A DNA stretch of 64,000 bases from the NCBI GenBank assembly GCA_963711595.1, contig CAVQER010000001.1, forward strand, positions 186,001-250,000, given 5' to 3'. The notes under the pieces were generated by a model. It worked only from the letters and a program-made list of their open reading frames with translations, did no database searches and was not told where the DNA came from. Made by a program: the position numbers and the translations under genes. The DNA comes from JAUSIF01 sp963711595 (GTDB lineage: Bacteria > Pseudomonadota > Alphaproteobacteria > Rhizobiales > Xanthobacteraceae). Positions 48,701-59,053 of this stretch are shown here, in pieces (positions within the stretch are counted from its first letter, which is position 1; the number at the start of each line of letters is the position of its first letter).

Positions 48701-50077
48701 ATGAACCTTGCAAAATTGCTGAAGAAACGCGCGGAAGACGGCCGGCCGGTGCGCATTGGCGTCATTGGCGCGGGCAAATTCTCCTCGATGTTTCTCGCCC
48801 AGGCGCGCAGCACGCCGGGGCTTCACCTTCTTGGGCTCGCCGATCTTGCGGCCGACCGCGCACGCAACGCTCTGCAGCGGACGGGATGGGATGTGCCTGG
48901 GTGCATTGCCCGTGACTATGACGAGGCGCGCAAAACCGGACGCACGGTCATCGCCGAGGACGCGGGCGCGCTCATCGCCGCCCGACCCGACGTCGTCATC
49001 GAGATCACCGGCAATCCTGCTGCCGCGATCCGTCACATCCTCACAGCGTTCGACACCGGCTGTCACGTGGTGAACGTGACCGTGGAAGCCGACGCGCTGG
49101 CGGGGGCATTCCTTGCGGATCGCGCGCAGAAGGCTGGCGTCGTCTACTCGATGGCGTACGGAGATCAGCCGGCGCTCGTCTGCGAAATGGTGGATTGGGC
49201 AGAGGCGACCGGCTTCCGCGTCGTCGCAGCGGGCAAGGGCACGAAATATCTCCAAGGCTATCACCAGTCGACGCCCGACACGGTCTGGACGCACTTCGGT
49301 ATCACGCCCGAGAACGCGGTTGCCGCCGGCATGAACCCACAGATGTTCAATTCGTTCGTGGACGGGACGAAGTCCGCGATCGAGATGTGCGCGATCTCCA
49401 ACGCGACCGGCTTGAACGCGCCGCGCGACGGGCTCGCCTTTCCGCCATGCGGGCACCACGACTTGCCTCTCGTTCTGCGACCACGCGTGGATGGCGGCGT
49501 GCTCGAGGAGCCGGGATTGGTCGAGGTCGTCTCCAGCATGGAGCGGAACGGTAGAACGGTCATCAACGACCTGCGGTGGGGCGTCTACGTGGTATTCGAG
49601 GCGGGCTCGGATGATGCGCGAGCGACCTACACGCGCGATTGTTTTCGCGACTATGCGATGATCCGCGACCCGTCCGGCCGTTACGCCGCGATGTATCGCT
49701 CGCACCATCTCGTGGGGATGGAGCTCGGAATTTCCATTGCTGCCGCGGCGCTCCGTGGCGAAGCAACCGGGACGCCGCGCGAATTCCGTTCGGACGTGGT
49801 CGCGACCGCGAAAAAGGCGCTGAAGGCCGGCGACATGCTCGACGGCGAGGGCGGCTACTGCGTTTACGGAAAGCTGATGCGCGCAGAGGATTCGCTTGCG
49901 CGCCGCGCGTTGCCGATTGGGCTTGCGCACAAGATCAAGGTAACGCGGCCCGTTACAGCGGGCACCCCGGTTACCTGGGACGACGTCGCGGCGGCCGATG
50001 ACGAAGCGATGCGCACGCGGCGCGAAATGGAACTGGCCTTCGCGCCGAAGACCGCCGCGCGAACCGCTGCGGAGTAG
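48701..50077 (+). CDS. NAD(P)-dependent oxidoreductase with C-terminal SAF-type domain
   Basis: This 458-residue protein has an N-terminal Rossmann motif (RIGVIGAGKFSSMFLAQA), a DVVIEITGNPAAAIRHI segment typical of homoserine-dehydrogenase-like folds, and a central catalytic region (GKGTKYLQGYHQSTPD, FNSFVDGTKSAIEMC). The C-terminal stretch (PIGLAHKIKVTRPVTAGTPVTWDDV) looks like an SAF domain. Such oxidoreductases with SAF-like tails act in sugar acid and branched-sugar metabolism. The ATG at 48701 is accepted. The secreted histidine phosphatase gene begins 2 bases after the stop, so they may be co-transcribed. The substrate is unknown. Confidence 0.8.
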   Translation: MNLAKLLKKRAEDGRPVRIGVIGAGKFSSMFLAQARSTPGLHLLGLADLAADRARNALQRTGWDVPGCIARDYDEARKTGRTVIAEDAGALIAARPDVVIEITGNPAAAIRHILTAFDTGCHVVNVTVEADALAGAFLADRAQKAGVVYSMAYGDQPALVCEMVDWAEATGFRVVAAGKGTKYLQGYHQSTPDTVWTHFGITPENAVAAGMNPQMFNSFVDGTKSAIEMCAISNATGLNAPRDGLAFPPCGHHDLPLVLRPRVDGGVLEEPGLVEVVSSMERNGRTVINDLRWGVYVVFEAGSDDARATYTRDCFRDYAMIRDPSGRYAAMYRSHHLVGMELGISIAAAALRGEATGTPREFRSDVVATAKKALKAGDMLDGEGGYCVYGKLMRAEDSLARRALPIGLAHKIKVTRPVTAGTPVTWDDVAAADDEAMRTRREMELAFAPKTAARTAAE

Positions 50078-50079
50078 CG

Positions 50080-50649
50080 GTGCGCGTCGCCTTTCTCGCG
50101 TTTCTTCTGGCTTTTGGGTTGCATGCGGCTGCCCGCGCCGACGAAGCGGGCATGGCTGCGCTCAAGGCGGGCGGGCACGTCGCGATGGTTCGTCACGGAC
50201 TGACCACGCCCGGCACCGGCGATCCGCTCGGGTTCAAGCTCGAGGACTGCGCTACCCAGCGCAATCTGATCGAGGAAGGCCGTGAGGAGTCGCGCAAGCT
50301 CGGCCGGCTACTGCGCGAGCGCGGCGTCGTCATCGATCGCGTTCAATCGTCGGCATGGTGCCGCTGCGTGGAGACGGCGGAGTTGATGTCCGTCGGCACG
50401 GTCGAAAAATTGAGCGCACTCAACAATCTGTTTGGGCGTCCGCAGAACCGTGCGACGCAAGTCGAAGCGATGCGGAAGGTGGTTGCGGCGTGGAAAGGCC
50501 CGGGAAATCTTCTGCTCGTGACCCATGGCGCCACCATGGGCGCACTCATCGGAATCAATCCCGAGACCGCGGCCGGTGTGGTGCTCGCGCCGGCGTCCGG
50601 GACAGACGAAGGATTTCGCGTGGTTGGAAGGCTCGGACCGGACGGGTAG
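50080..50649 (+). CDS. Secreted histidine phosphatase superfamily protein
   Basis: This 189-residue protein has a signal peptide (FLAFLLAFGLHAAARA) and the histidine phosphatase marks VAMVRHGLT, DCATQRNLIEEGREESRKLG, SSAWCRCVETAELM with a C-x-C pair, and LLLVTHGATMGAL with the second catalytic His. It is closely related to the protein at 15485-16132, where the first motif is RHT instead of RHG. The start is GTG 50080, 2 bases after the oxidoreductase stop, which suggests coupling. The substrate is unknown; the location should be periplasmic. Confidence 0.85.
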   Translation: MRVAFLAFLLAFGLHAAARADEAGMAALKAGGHVAMVRHGLTTPGTGDPLGFKLEDCATQRNLIEEGREESRKLGRLLRERGVVIDRVQSSAWCRCVETAELMSVGTVEKLSALNNLFGRPQNRATQVEAMRKVVAAWKGPGNLLLVTHGATMGALIGINPETAAGVVLAPASGTDEGFRVVGRLGPDG

Positions 50650-50657
50650 CGAGCGCC

Positions 50658-53600
50658 CTACTCCGCCGCGATGCGCTGCTCTTCCGCCTCTTCCTCGGAA
50701 ATCGCACCCGCGACCTTGCGGTCGAAGCGGTCGAGATAGACGTAAATCACGGGCGTAATGTAGAGCGTGAGCAGCTGCGAGAGCAGCAGCCCGCCGACGA
50801 CCGCGATGCCGAGCGGCTGGCGCAATTCGGCGCCCGCGCCGCTTCCGAGTGCGATCGGCAGCGTTCCGAAGATCGCTGCCATCGTCGTCATCATGATCGG
50901 TCGGAAGCGGAGGAGCGCCGCCTCGCGGATCGCGTCCAATGCCTCCATGCCGGCCCGCCGGCGCGTGATTGCAAAGTCGACCATCATGATCGCGTTCTTC
51001 TTCACGATGCCGATCAGCATGACGATGCCGATCAAGGCGATGACCGAAAGATCCATCCGGAACAGCAGCAGCGTCAGAAGGGCGCCGATGCCGGCCGACG
51101 GGAGACCGGACAAGATCGTGATCGGGTGAATGAAGCTCTCGTAGAGGATCCCGAGCACGATGTAGATCACGATCACCGCGGCAAGTAGCAGAAGCGGCTG
51201 GTTCGAGAGTGAATCCTGGAATACCTGCGCCGTACCCTGGAAGCCGGTGCTGATCGAAGCTGCCAACCCGAATGTGCGCTCGGCGGCCCGGATCGCGTCG
51301 ACGGCCTGACCGAGCGAGGTGCCGGGCGCAAGGTTGAAGGAGATGGTGACCGCCGGTTGCTGCTGCTGGTGTGAGACCGTGAGCGGGCCGACGGTCGGCT
51401 TGACCGACGCAACGGAATTCAGCGGAACTTGATGACCGCTCGTCGTGCGCAGATAGATGCGGCCGAGGTCGCCGGCATCGCGCTGGAAGCGCAATTCGGC
51501 GTCGACGATCACCGGATACTCATTGCTAGCCGTGTAGAGTGTCGCTACCTCGCGCGTGCCGAAATTCGTGTAGAGGACGTTGCGAATCTGCTCCTCGGTG
51601 ATGCCAAGCGAACGCGCTTTGTCCCGATCAATGTTGATCGTGAGCTGCGGGTTGGTGATCTGGAAGTCCGAGGTGACGTCGCGTAGTTGCGGAAGCTCGG
51701 CGAGGACGTCCTGCATGCGTGGCGCCGCCTCGTAGAGCGCCTCGGTGTCCGAGCTCTGCAGTGTGTACTGATAAAGACTGCGCGAGACGAAACCGCCGAT
51801 ATTGATGTTCTGCACCGGGCGGAAGAACACGTTCACGCCCGGTATGGACAACACGGCGGCACGCAGCCGCGGCACGATCTCCTGGACCGACTTGTAATCG
51901 CGCTGCTCGCGCGGCTTCAGCGCAATGAAAAGGCTGCCGGTGTTGCCGGTACGGCTCGCGCCGAAGGTGCCTGCGTTGTAAAGGACGTAGTCGACGTAGG
52001 GATCCTTGCGCACGAGCTCGGCTACGCGCTTCTGGCGATCGACTAGGGCTTCGAACGAAGTATCGGTCGCCGCCTCGACGGTGCTGCTGATGAAGCCGGT
52101 GTCTTCCTCGGGGAAAAATCCCTTCGGAATGTACGCGTACAGGCCGATCGCGAACACGAGTGTCGCGATCGTCACCGCCAGCGTCACCGGTCGGTGCCGC
52201 AGCACGAAATCGAGACTGCGGCGGTAGGCGCCAAGCCAGTACTCAAATACGCGTTCCGATACGCGCATGAACGGACCAGGCTGCTTCGTGTGATCCACTG
52301 GCCGCAGGAGTCGCGCGCAGAGCATCGGCGTGAGCGTCAGCGACACGAAGCCGGAGATCAAAATGGCCACCGAGATCGTGACCGCGAACTCGTTGAACAC
52401 CCGGCCGACCACGCCGCCCATAAACAGCACCGGAATGAACACGGCGACGAGCGAGAAGGTAATCGAGAAAATCGTAAAACCGATCTCTCTGGATCCCCGG
52501 ATTGCTGCCTGGAACGGCGACATCCCCTCTTCGACGTATCGGTAGATATTCTCGAGAACGATGATCGCGTCGTCGACCACGAAGCCCACGCACAACACGA
52601 GCGCGAGCAGCGTCATGTTGTTGATCGAGAAGCCGAGCAGCCACATCGCGGCGAATGTGCCGACGATGGAGAGCGGGAGCGCGAGCGAAGGGATGAGCGT
52701 CGCACGCCCGTTGCGCAGGAAGAGGAAGATCACGAGCACGACGAGGGCGATCGCCTCGGCGAGTGTCACCTGAACGGCTGTCACCGAGTCTCGAATGGAC
52801 ACCGAACGATCGAGCAGCACCTGGATCCCGATCGCGGGCGGAATCTGCTCGCGGAAGTTGGGGAGCCGTTTCTTTATTCCGTCGACCACGTCAATCGTAT
52901 TGGCATCGGGCTGGCGGTAGATCGCAAGGTTGATGGAACGCGTGTCGTTGATCCAACCCGCTACGCGCTCGTTCTCTACACCGTCGCTAACCGTCGCGAC
53001 CTCGTTCAAACGTACCGGGGCGCCGTTGCGCCACGCGATGACCAGGCTCTCGAAATTCTTGGCGCTGCGCTCCGGCATACCCATGTCGAGCGTGAGGTTC
53101 TGCTTCGGTCCGTACATCACGCCGACCGGCGTGTTCGACGCAGCGGATGAAATTGCGGTTTGAATGTCGGAAGAGGAAATCCCCCGCGAGGCAGCCGCCT
53201 CCGGATTGACGCGCACGCGCACCGCGTATTTCTGACCGCCAAAGACCTGCACCTGGGCGACGCCGGTGATCTGCGAAATCTGTTGAGCAAGCAGGGTGTC
53301 GCCGTACTCGTGTACGGTCGAAAGCGGCAGCGTGTCGGAAAGGAGAGTCAGGAACAGTACTGGCGCATCCGCAGGGTTCACTTTGCGGAAGAGCGGCGGA
53401 TTCGGCATTTCACTCGGAAGGCGCCGCGCGGCGGTCGAAAGAGCCGACTGCACGTCGAGCGCTGCAGCGTCGATGTCGCGATTCAGGTCGAACTGCACCG
53501 TAATCGAAGTATTGCCGGTGCTGCTCGTCGACGTCATGGAATTGATGCCGGGAATGGTCGCGAGCTGGCGCTCGATCGGCGTCGCGACCGAAGCAGCCAT

Positions 53601-53774
53601 GGTCTCAGGGCTTGCGCCGGGCAGCTGCGCCTGAATGTTGATCGTCGGGAAATCGACGCGCGGAAGCGCCGACACGGCAAGCAGCCGATAACCAAAAATT
53701 CCGCCGACGATCAGCGCCGCCATCAGCAGCGTCGTCATGACCGGCCGGCGAATGCAGAGTTCGGGCAATCCCAC
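50658..53774 (-). CDS. RND efflux pump inner-membrane subunit (AcrB/MdtB-like)
   Basis: This 1038-residue protein has the RND repeat layout with two halves of six membrane helices and large periplasmic loops. The start MGLPELCIRRPVMTTLLM is typical of MdtB/MdtC-type pumps. The proton relay motif is present near residue 400 as VGFVVDDAIIVLENIYR with the paired Asp. A large porter loop and a second half with GIVMLIGIVKKNAIMMVDFA complete it. It exports hydrophobic compounds with an adaptor and a TolC-type channel. The GTG start at 53774 lies 2 bases after the adaptor stop. The adaptor gene (53777-54996) is frameshifted, and no TolC-type gene is adjacent. Confidence 0.93.
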   Translation of the reverse strand: MGLPELCIRRPVMTTLLMAALIVGGIFGYRLLAVSALPRVDFPTINIQAQLPGASPETMAASVATPIERQLATIPGINSMTSTSSTGNTSITVQFDLNRDIDAAALDVQSALSTAARRLPSEMPNPPLFRKVNPADAPVLFLTLLSDTLPLSTVHEYGDTLLAQQISQITGVAQVQVFGGQKYAVRVRVNPEAAASRGISSSDIQTAISSAASNTPVGVMYGPKQNLTLDMGMPERSAKNFESLVIAWRNGAPVRLNEVATVSDGVENERVAGWINDTRSINLAIYRQPDANTIDVVDGIKKRLPNFREQIPPAIGIQVLLDRSVSIRDSVTAVQVTLAEAIALVVLVIFLFLRNGRATLIPSLALPLSIVGTFAAMWLLGFSINNMTLLALVLCVGFVVDDAIIVLENIYRYVEEGMSPFQAAIRGSREIGFTIFSITFSLVAVFIPVLFMGGVVGRVFNEFAVTISVAILISGFVSLTLTPMLCARLLRPVDHTKQPGPFMRVSERVFEYWLGAYRRSLDFVLRHRPVTLAVTIATLVFAIGLYAYIPKGFFPEEDTGFISSTVEAATDTSFEALVDRQKRVAELVRKDPYVDYVLYNAGTFGASRTGNTGSLFIALKPREQRDYKSVQEIVPRLRAAVLSIPGVNVFFRPVQNINIGGFVSRSLYQYTLQSSDTEALYEAAPRMQDVLAELPQLRDVTSDFQITNPQLTINIDRDKARSLGITEEQIRNVLYTNFGTREVATLYTASNEYPVIVDAELRFQRDAGDLGRIYLRTTSGHQVPLNSVASVKPTVGPLTVSHQQQQPAVTISFNLAPGTSLGQAVDAIRAAERTFGLAASISTGFQGTAQVFQDSLSNQPLLLLAAVIVIYIVLGILYESFIHPITILSGLPSAGIGALLTLLLFRMDLSVIALIGIVMLIGIVKKNAIMMVDFAITRRRAGMEALDAIREAALLRFRPIMMTTMAAIFGTLPIALGSGAGAELRQPLGIAVVGGLLLSQLLTLYITPVIYVYLDRFDRKVAGAISEEEAEEQRIAAE

Positions 53775-53776
53775 CG

Positions 53777-54996
53777 TCAGGCTCCGGGCGCGCGCTTGAT
53801 GTCGACGCGAAGACCGTCACGCAGCGACAGCTGGCCATCGGTGACGACGGTCTCATCACCGTTCAGGCCGCTGGCGATGAGTGACTCGCCTGACGAGCGT
53901 GAACGAGACACGGTCACTGGCCGGACTTTGGCGACGCCGTTTTCGATCACGAAGACAAAGGGGCCACGTTGTCCGTTCTGCACGGCTTCAGTCGGCACGA
54001 CGACCGACGTTCGGATCGACACGCAGGGTGACGCGCACACTTGCCAGCGTGCCGGGCCACAGGCTCTCATCCTTGTTCTCAAACAACGCGCGCACCATGA
54101 TCGTTCCGGTCTGTGGATCGACCGTGTTTTCGATAAATGCGACCCGTCCGCCGCTGACCGAGACCTCGTTGGGCAACGACACATCCACCGTGGCCTTGTC
54201 TCCGGCAGAGCGGAGATCCGGAATGAAGCGTTCAGGTATCGCAAATGCGACATAGATCGGGGAAAGCTGATTGATCGTCGCAAGCGCCGTCGCGTTGTCG
54301 GATGAGGCACGAATGACTGTGCCGGCGCGAACACCGGCGATGCCGACACGGCCGCTCGCTGGCGCGCGAATTTCATAGTAGGTGCGCAACACGCGCAAAC
54401 TTTGCATTTGCGCTTCGTCCTGGGCGACTGTGGCCTTGAGCACTTCGAGAGTTGTGCGCGCGTCGGCGAGTTGCACCGCGCCCACCGTGTTGCGCTCGAC
54501 GAGGCCCTGAATACGCTCTACATCGCGCTGCGCCTTTTCGAGTTGCGCCTTGTCCTTGGCGAGCGTCGCTTCGGCCTGGAGGATCTGCGCATCGATGCCG
54601 CGCAGAGTCGAGCGTTACCAGAACGTCGCCGGCTTTGACCGTCGCACCGTCCCTGAAGTGAACCTTCTCGACCTGACTGTCGACGCGCGAACGGATCGCA
54701 ACGCTGACTACGGGCTGGATCGTGCCAATCCCTTCGACGCGATACGGCATGTCCTTGCGCACAGCTTTCGCGGCAAAGACCGACACGGCGCGGACCGGAG
54801 GTCCTTTTTGCGCATTCGCACCGCCACCGGCCCCGGTCCACCATGCGGCGAGACCGGCCAATGCAATCGCGCCGAAGGCAAGCGCGATCACCATGCCTTC
54901 GGAACGCACCCAACGCTTCAGCGAGCCCGCCATCTGCTTTTCCTCGGCGGGCGGCGCTGCGGTGTCGCTGCGCGACTTGTCATGCGGCGCATGCAT
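53777..54996 (-). pseudogene. RND efflux membrane fusion protein (HlyD-like adaptor), two frameshifts
   Basis: The gene starts at ATG 54996 with a membrane anchor (VIALAFGAIALAGLAAWW) and biotinyl-like domain (GTIQPVVSVAIRSRVDSQVE, GDVLVTLDS). The frame breaks near 54606 and resumes as GIDAQILQAEATLAKDKAQL. It continues through the coiled coil, the RAPASGRVGIAGV lipoyl half, and a beta-barrel domain to 54000. It breaks again and finishes as VVPTEAVQNGQRGPFVFVIE and onward to 53777. Each break is repaired by removing one base. The intact protein would be about 406 residues, the normal length for an RND adaptor. Its stop is 2 bases before the pump gene. Either the pump has lost its adaptor, or the two bases are sequence errors. 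Confidence 0.8.
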
Positions 54997-55143
54997 CAGG
55001 CGGGCCGTTCTCGGGTTGGGCTGGGAACGCAAATCGCACGCCGTGCGGCATCGTTCTGCGCTCCCCGACTGCCACGGGCTAAGGGCCGAACCTAACATAA
55101 ACACCGGTTCAAATTGTTAAATTTCCGCAATCCGCCCACGTAA

Positions 55144-55755
55144 TCAGGCGTGTAGCCCACCCGATCGCTCAATCATGCGAGCGACTTCGCCCACCCCCTG
55201 CCCCGATTTCAAATTCGTGAACACGAACGGCCGGCTGCCCCGCATGTTCCGGGCATCCCGCTCCATGACTTCCAGCGAGGCGCCGACCATCGGCGCGAGG
55301 TCGATCTTGTTGATCACGAGAAGGTCCGAGCGCGTGATGCCGGGTCCACCCTTGCGCGGTATTTTGTCACCTGCGGATACATCGATCACGTAGATCGTGA
55401 GATCGGCGAGCTCCGGGGAAAAAGTCGCGGCCAGGTTGTCCCCGCCGGATTCAATCAGGATCAGGTCGAGATCGGGAAATTTCGCGCGCATCTCGGAAAC
55501 GGCGGCGAGATTGATCGAAGCGTCCTCACGGATCGCTGTGTGCGGGCAGCCGCCGGTCTCGACGCCCATGATGCGTTCGGGCGCGAGCGCGCCGGCGCGC
55601 GTGAGAATTTCCGCGTCCTCCTTCGTGTAGATATCGTTCGTGATCGCGCAAAGTTGGAGCCGATCGCGGAAATGTAGACACAACGCTTCCATGAGCGCGG
55701 TCTTGCCGGAGCCCACCGGGCCGCCGATGCCCACGCGGAGCGGCCCCGTGGTCAT
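55144..55755 (-). CDS. ureG: Urease accessory GTPase UreG
   Basis: This 203-residue protein shows the UreG P-loop GPVGSGKTALMEALC, the NDIYTKEDAEIL motif, the metal-binding ETGGCPHTAIREDAS segment with Cys-Pro-His, ESGGDNLAATFSPELAD, and the guanine-specificity NKID motif. It delivers nickel to apo-urease in the UreDFG complex. The ATG at 55755 overlaps the stop of ureF as ATGA. It is the last gene of the operon seen here. The 148 bases between it and the adaptor gene hold no gene. Confidence 0.97.
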   Translation of the reverse strand: MTTGPLRVGIGGPVGSGKTALMEALCLHFRDRLQLCAITNDIYTKEDAEILTRAGALAPERIMGVETGGCPHTAIREDASINLAAVSEMRAKFPDLDLILIESGGDNLAATFSPELADLTIYVIDVSAGDKIPRKGGPGITRSDLLVINKIDLAPMVGASLEVMERDARNMRGSRPFVFTNLKSGQGVGEVARMIERSGGLHA

Positions 55756-56444
55756 GAGCGGAACAGCCGCGTGTGCTGCGTTTCGTGTCGCATCGACGCG
55801 ATGTCCGAACGGAACGCAGCACCGCCGACATCTTCGAGCGTTGAACGGACGGCACGCGCCGCGATTTCGCGCGCGAGCGGGGCGAGGCCGGCGATGATTT
55901 TCGTGGCGTCGGTCTGGCCCAGCGGAACAAGGCGCACGGCGGCCGAAACCAAATTGGTCATGAAAGCGATGAGATAGGCTTCGAGCGTCGGTTGAAGTGG
56001 AATGCGATGACCTGCGCTGACCACAGCGAGCGCGACCGGAAATGCAATTTCTCTCTTCCAAATGACGTTCACCCGATCAAGAGCGGCGCAAGGCCAAGCT
56101 CCGCGCGCGGCAAGCAGAAACGCGTCACCTTGCTTCAGGGTCTCCAGCCTCCGCTCCCTCGAAGGAGCAAGTGCCGCAGCGAGTTCAGCCACCTCGGCGA
56201 GAGCCGCGTCGTCGTCGGACGCGACAGCTCGATGCGCCGCGGCCAGGAGCACGGCATCCGACCATCCGCTGCCGTGCTGGAGAAGGTCGCTGAGCCACGC
56301 TGCGCACGACTCCGCGTTCGTGACGTCGCCGGCCTCCACCGCCCATTCGATGCCGTGGCTGTAGGCAAACGACCCGACAGGAAAGCTCGGGCTGAGCCAA
56401 ATCATCAGCGGCAACAAGTCTGCGTGGGGCGCGTCAGTGGTCAT
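55752..56444 (-). CDS. ureF: Urease accessory protein UreF
   Basis: This 230-residue all-helical protein has UreF marks: LPLMIWLSPSFPVGSFAYSHGIEWAVEAGDV near the start and the C-terminal MTNLVSAAVRLVPLGQTDATKII. UreF joins UreD and UreG in the nickel-insertion complex. The ATG at 56444 is preferred; the longer frame to 56561 lies inside ureE. The gene overlaps ureE by 11 bases and ureG by 4 bases, so the three are translationally coupled. Confidence 0.95.
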   Translation of the reverse strand: MTTDAPHADLLPLMIWLSPSFPVGSFAYSHGIEWAVEAGDVTNAESCAAWLSDLLQHGSGWSDAVLLAAAHRAVASDDDAALAEVAELAAALAPSRERRLETLKQGDAFLLAARGAWPCAALDRVNVIWKREIAFPVALAVVSAGHRIPLQPTLEAYLIAFMTNLVSAAVRLVPLGQTDATKIIAGLAPLAREIAARAVRSTLEDVGGAAFRSDIASMRHETQHTRLFRS

Positions 56445-56928
56445 GGCGGTGACCGTGCCCGCGTGAGTGGGCGTGCGAATGGTCGTGCGCGGGAGCTTCG
56501 GTCGCGTAGGCGCCCGGCTCCGGATCGAACGGTGCGTCGGAACGCACAACTCTCGCTCCAAGCTTGCCGATCATGTCCTCAAGCACGTGATCGCGGCCAA
56601 TACGAATTCGATCCGGCAGGATCTGCGCGGGCACATGGCGATTGCCGATGTGCCATGCCACGCGCGACAGGAGATGTGGATCGCCGAAAATTTCGATGAC
56701 AGGCTCAGGTGCCGCGATGACCTCAACCGTGCGGCCGTCATCCAATGCGAGCCCGTCGCCGTCACGCAGGATCGTCGCTTCAGCAAGATCGAGAAGAAAA
56801 TCGGTTCCGTTCGCGCCTTTCATGGCGACGCGCCGGCGGTGGCGACCGTCGTGCGTGAGCGCGACGCGATCCACGGCCTTGCCGCGGTCCCAGCTTCGGG
56901 CCGGCAAAACTTTACTCGCACGAAGCAT
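56434..56928 (-). CDS. ureE: Urease accessory nickel chaperone UreE
   Basis: This 164-residue protein has the UreE two-domain layout and a C-terminal histidine-rich tail (AHDHSHAHSRGHGHRHDH) that binds nickel. The central GNRHVPAQILPDRIRIGRDHVLEDMI segment is typical of UreE and contains the conserved metal-binding His. It donates nickel to UreG. The start at ATG 56928 is accepted. The 134 bases up to ureC contain a palindromic repeat, so the operon is interrupted by an extragenic element here. Confidence 0.95.
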   Translation of the reverse strand: MLRASKVLPARSWDRGKAVDRVALTHDGRHRRRVAMKGANGTDFLLDLAEATILRDGDGLALDDGRTVEVIAAPEPVIEIFGDPHLLSRVAWHIGNRHVPAQILPDRIRIGRDHVLEDMIGKLGARVVRSDAPFDPEPGAYATEAPAHDHSHAHSRGHGHRHDH

Positions 56929-57009
56929 TTTTCCCTCGTCCTCCCGGCCAAGCGAGCCTGCGGTAGCAGACGAGCGCGAGCCAGGACCGTTTTCACTCTA
57001 TCTCGCACG

Positions 57010-57053
57010 ATCCCGGCTCTCGCCGCGCCCTTTCGGCGCGGCTCGGCCGGGAT
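57010..57053. repeat. Palindromic extragenic element between ureC and ureE
   Basis: ATCCCGGC pairs with GCCGGGAT, and inside it CCGCGCC pairs with GGCGCGG around a short loop. It resembles the REP units found elsewhere in this window and could reduce transcription from ureC into ureE or protect mRNA ends. Confidence 0.7.
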
Positions 57054-57062
57054 GACGGACGT

Positions 57063-58769
<1,707 letters not shown>

Positions 58770-58782
58770 GGCGGCCTCGCAG

Positions 58783-58995
58783 TCAGTCCGGAGTGCCGAT
58801 CGTCAGCCGGTCGGCGTCGTCGTAAATCGATAGACGGACGTGCTTGCGCACATGCACGTGACCTTCTTCGGTGAGCACAAAATCGATCTGGTCGCCCTGC
58901 TTCAGATCCCAGCTGCGGCGCAGCTCGACCGGCAGCGTGATCTGCCCCTTGCTCGTGAGCGTGACTGTCCGGCGGTAGGGAAATTTGTAGGCCAT
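58783..58995 (-). CDS. AbrB/SpoVT-domain small DNA-binding protein inside the urease operon
   Basis: This 70-residue protein has the swapped-hairpin AbrB motif TVTLTSKGQITLPVELRRSWDLKQGDQIDFVL followed by an acidic C-terminal tail. Such domains form dimers that bind DNA; many are antitoxins (MazE, VapB), others regulators. There is no toxin gene next to it, only ureAB upstream and ureC 13 bases downstream. It could regulate the urease operon or be a remnant of a toxin-antitoxin pair. The ATG at 58995 has GGAGG 5 bases upstream; a longer frame to 59190 overlaps ureAB. Confidence 0.8.
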   Translation of the reverse strand: MAYKFPYRRTVTLTSKGQITLPVELRRSWDLKQGDQIDFVLTEEGHVHVRKHVRLSIYDDADRLTIGTPD

Positions 58996-59053
58996 CAGCG
59001 CCTCCTTACCAGCGGAAGGATTCTCGTGCCGAAGTTCGTGAGTCGCGGCAAGT

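Noticed and set aside
52194..53150. A 318-residue plus-strand frame opposite the RND pump
   Set aside because: Charged low-complexity composition; the minus-strand pump is complete.
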